Positions 5,070-5,688 of a stretch of DNA of 5,688 nucleotides are shown here, piece by piece; position 1 is the stretch's first letter, and every line of letters begins with the position of its first letter. The notes beneath the pieces are model-generated. The model saw nothing but the letters and a program-made list of their open reading frames with translations. It ran no database searches and had not been told where the DNA came from. The position numbers and the translations under genes are program-made. Location: contig JAJQIE010000215.1 of NCBI GenBank assembly GCA_021199395.1, positions 1-5,688 of the forward strand, given 5' to 3'. The DNA is from Lachnospiraceae bacterium. GTDB taxonomy: Bacteria; Bacillota; Clostridia; Lachnospirales; Lachnospiraceae.

Positions 5070-5688
5070 TCACTCCACCGTCACACTTTTCGCCAGGTTC
5101 CTCGGTTTGTCTACATCAAGGCCCTTCGCAACCGAAACATAATAGCCGAGCAGCTGCAGCGGTATCACAGCCAGAGACGCGGCGAAATGCGGGTCTATCC
5201 GCGGAATATAGACGGTAAAGTTTACATGATCCTCGATCGCATAATTTCCATAAGAGGTCAGTCCCAGCAGATAAGCCCCGCGGCTCTGAACCTCCACCAT
5301 GTTGCTGACTGTCTTTTCGTAAAGGTCATTCTGTGTGAGCACGCCAATCACCAGCGTACCATCCTCAATCAGAGAAATCGTGCCATGCTTCAGTTCCCCC
5401 GCGGCATATGCCTCCGAATGAATGTAGCTGATTTCCTTCATTTTCAGGCTGCCTTCAAGAGAAATCGCATAATCAAGTCCCCGGCCAATAAAGAAAATAT
5501 CCTTCGCGTTCGCGTACTTCGCGGCAAACCACTGCAAACGCTCCTTATCCTCAAGAACCCGCGTAATTTTACCGGGCAGTGTCTCCAGCTCTGAGAGCAT
5601 GGACGCAAGCTGCTCCTCCGACAGCGTCCCATGAACCGCTCCGAGCTGCATGGCCAGAAGATAGCAGGCGATCAGCTGTGTACTGTAT
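5070..5688 (-). CDS. glmS: Glutamine-fructose-6-phosphate aminotransferase (isomerizing), C-terminal third
   Basis: GlmS makes glucosamine-6-phosphate from fructose-6-phosphate and glutamine, the first step towards UDP-GlcNAc, peptidoglycan and other amino-sugar polymers; it is cytoplasmic. The last 205 codons are here; the N-terminal glutaminase domain and most of the first SIS domain lie beyond the right edge. The fragment opens with YSTQLIACYLLA of the first SIS domain. The second SIS domain starts near IFFIGRGLDY (fragment 65-73) and continues through LEGSLKMKEISYIHSEAY and AGELKHG (77-102), which hold the isomerase Glu and His. The end DVDKPRNLAKSVTVE carries the conserved C-terminal lysine and the hallmark final tail. 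The gene is intact to its TGA at 5070. No convincing terminator follows before the tRNA promoter. Any glmS ribozyme in the leader is outside the window. Confidence 0.97.
   Translation of the reverse strand, partial: YSTQLIACYLLAMQLGAVHGTLSEEQLASMLSELETLPGKITRVLEDKERLQWFAAKYANAKDIFFIGRGLDYAISLEGSLKMKEISYIHSEAYAAGELKHGTISLIEDGTLVIGVLTQNDLYEKTVSNMVEVQSRGAYLLGLTSYGNYAIEDHVNFTVYIPRIDPHFAASLAVIPLQLLGYYVSVAKGLDVDKPRNLAKSVTVE

Noticed and set aside
4815..5594. 259-codon plus-strand open frame opposite tRNA-Gly and glmS
   Set aside because: It runs through the antisense of a tRNA, a promoter and the conserved glmS end. It cannot be a real gene given those features.

Overview
The window is a housekeeping stretch from a Gram-positive bacterium, most likely an anaerobic Clostridia of the Lachnospiraceae type. 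That placement rests on the gene order rimP-nusA-ylxR-ylxQ-infB with tight spacing, AGGAGG-type ribosome binding sites, near-consensus sigma-A promoters, a tRNA gene without encoded CCA, and the style of the low-complexity IF2 linker. It is an inference from protein style and layout; no database comparison was possible. Every gene I can support is on the minus strand, so the biological reading order runs from high coordinates to low.

Reading in the direction of transcription: the 3' third of glmS (glucosamine-6-phosphate synthase) enters from the right edge and ends at 5070. A tRNA-Gly(CCC) gene (4867-4937) follows, with its own promoter upstream (4966-4994) and an intrinsic terminator 4 nt downstream. 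After about 130 nt of AT-rich sequence with its own sigma-A promoter comes an unrecognised secreted acidic protein (3445-4611), built from two diverged copies of one module. No terminator separates this gene from the next promoter.

The rimP operon promoter (3402-3430) starts about 15 nt after the secreted protein's stop codon. A strong 11-bp hairpin with an interrupted U-tract sits inside the rimP leader, between promoter and start codon. Then come rimP (30S maturation), nusA (transcription elongation/termination) with a roughly 90-residue acidic, tyrosine-rich tail, ylxR/rnpM (RNase P modulator family), ylxQ (L7Ae-like RNA-binding protein) and the 5' 306 codons of infB (IF2), which runs off the left edge. 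These genes are separated by 18, 2, -11 and 15 nt, so they almost certainly form one transcript linking transcription, RNA processing, ribosome maturation and translation initiation.

I found no mobile element, CRISPR array, phage gene or evident new multi-gene system. The points worth a second look are the leader hairpin (a candidate NusA autoregulatory attenuator), the IF2 N-terminus (no recognisable IF2_N domain at the start, an internal perfect Shine-Dalgarno before Met38, and an array of 8-residue repeats that switches to 11-residue repeats), the NusA acidic tail, and the duplicated secreted protein.
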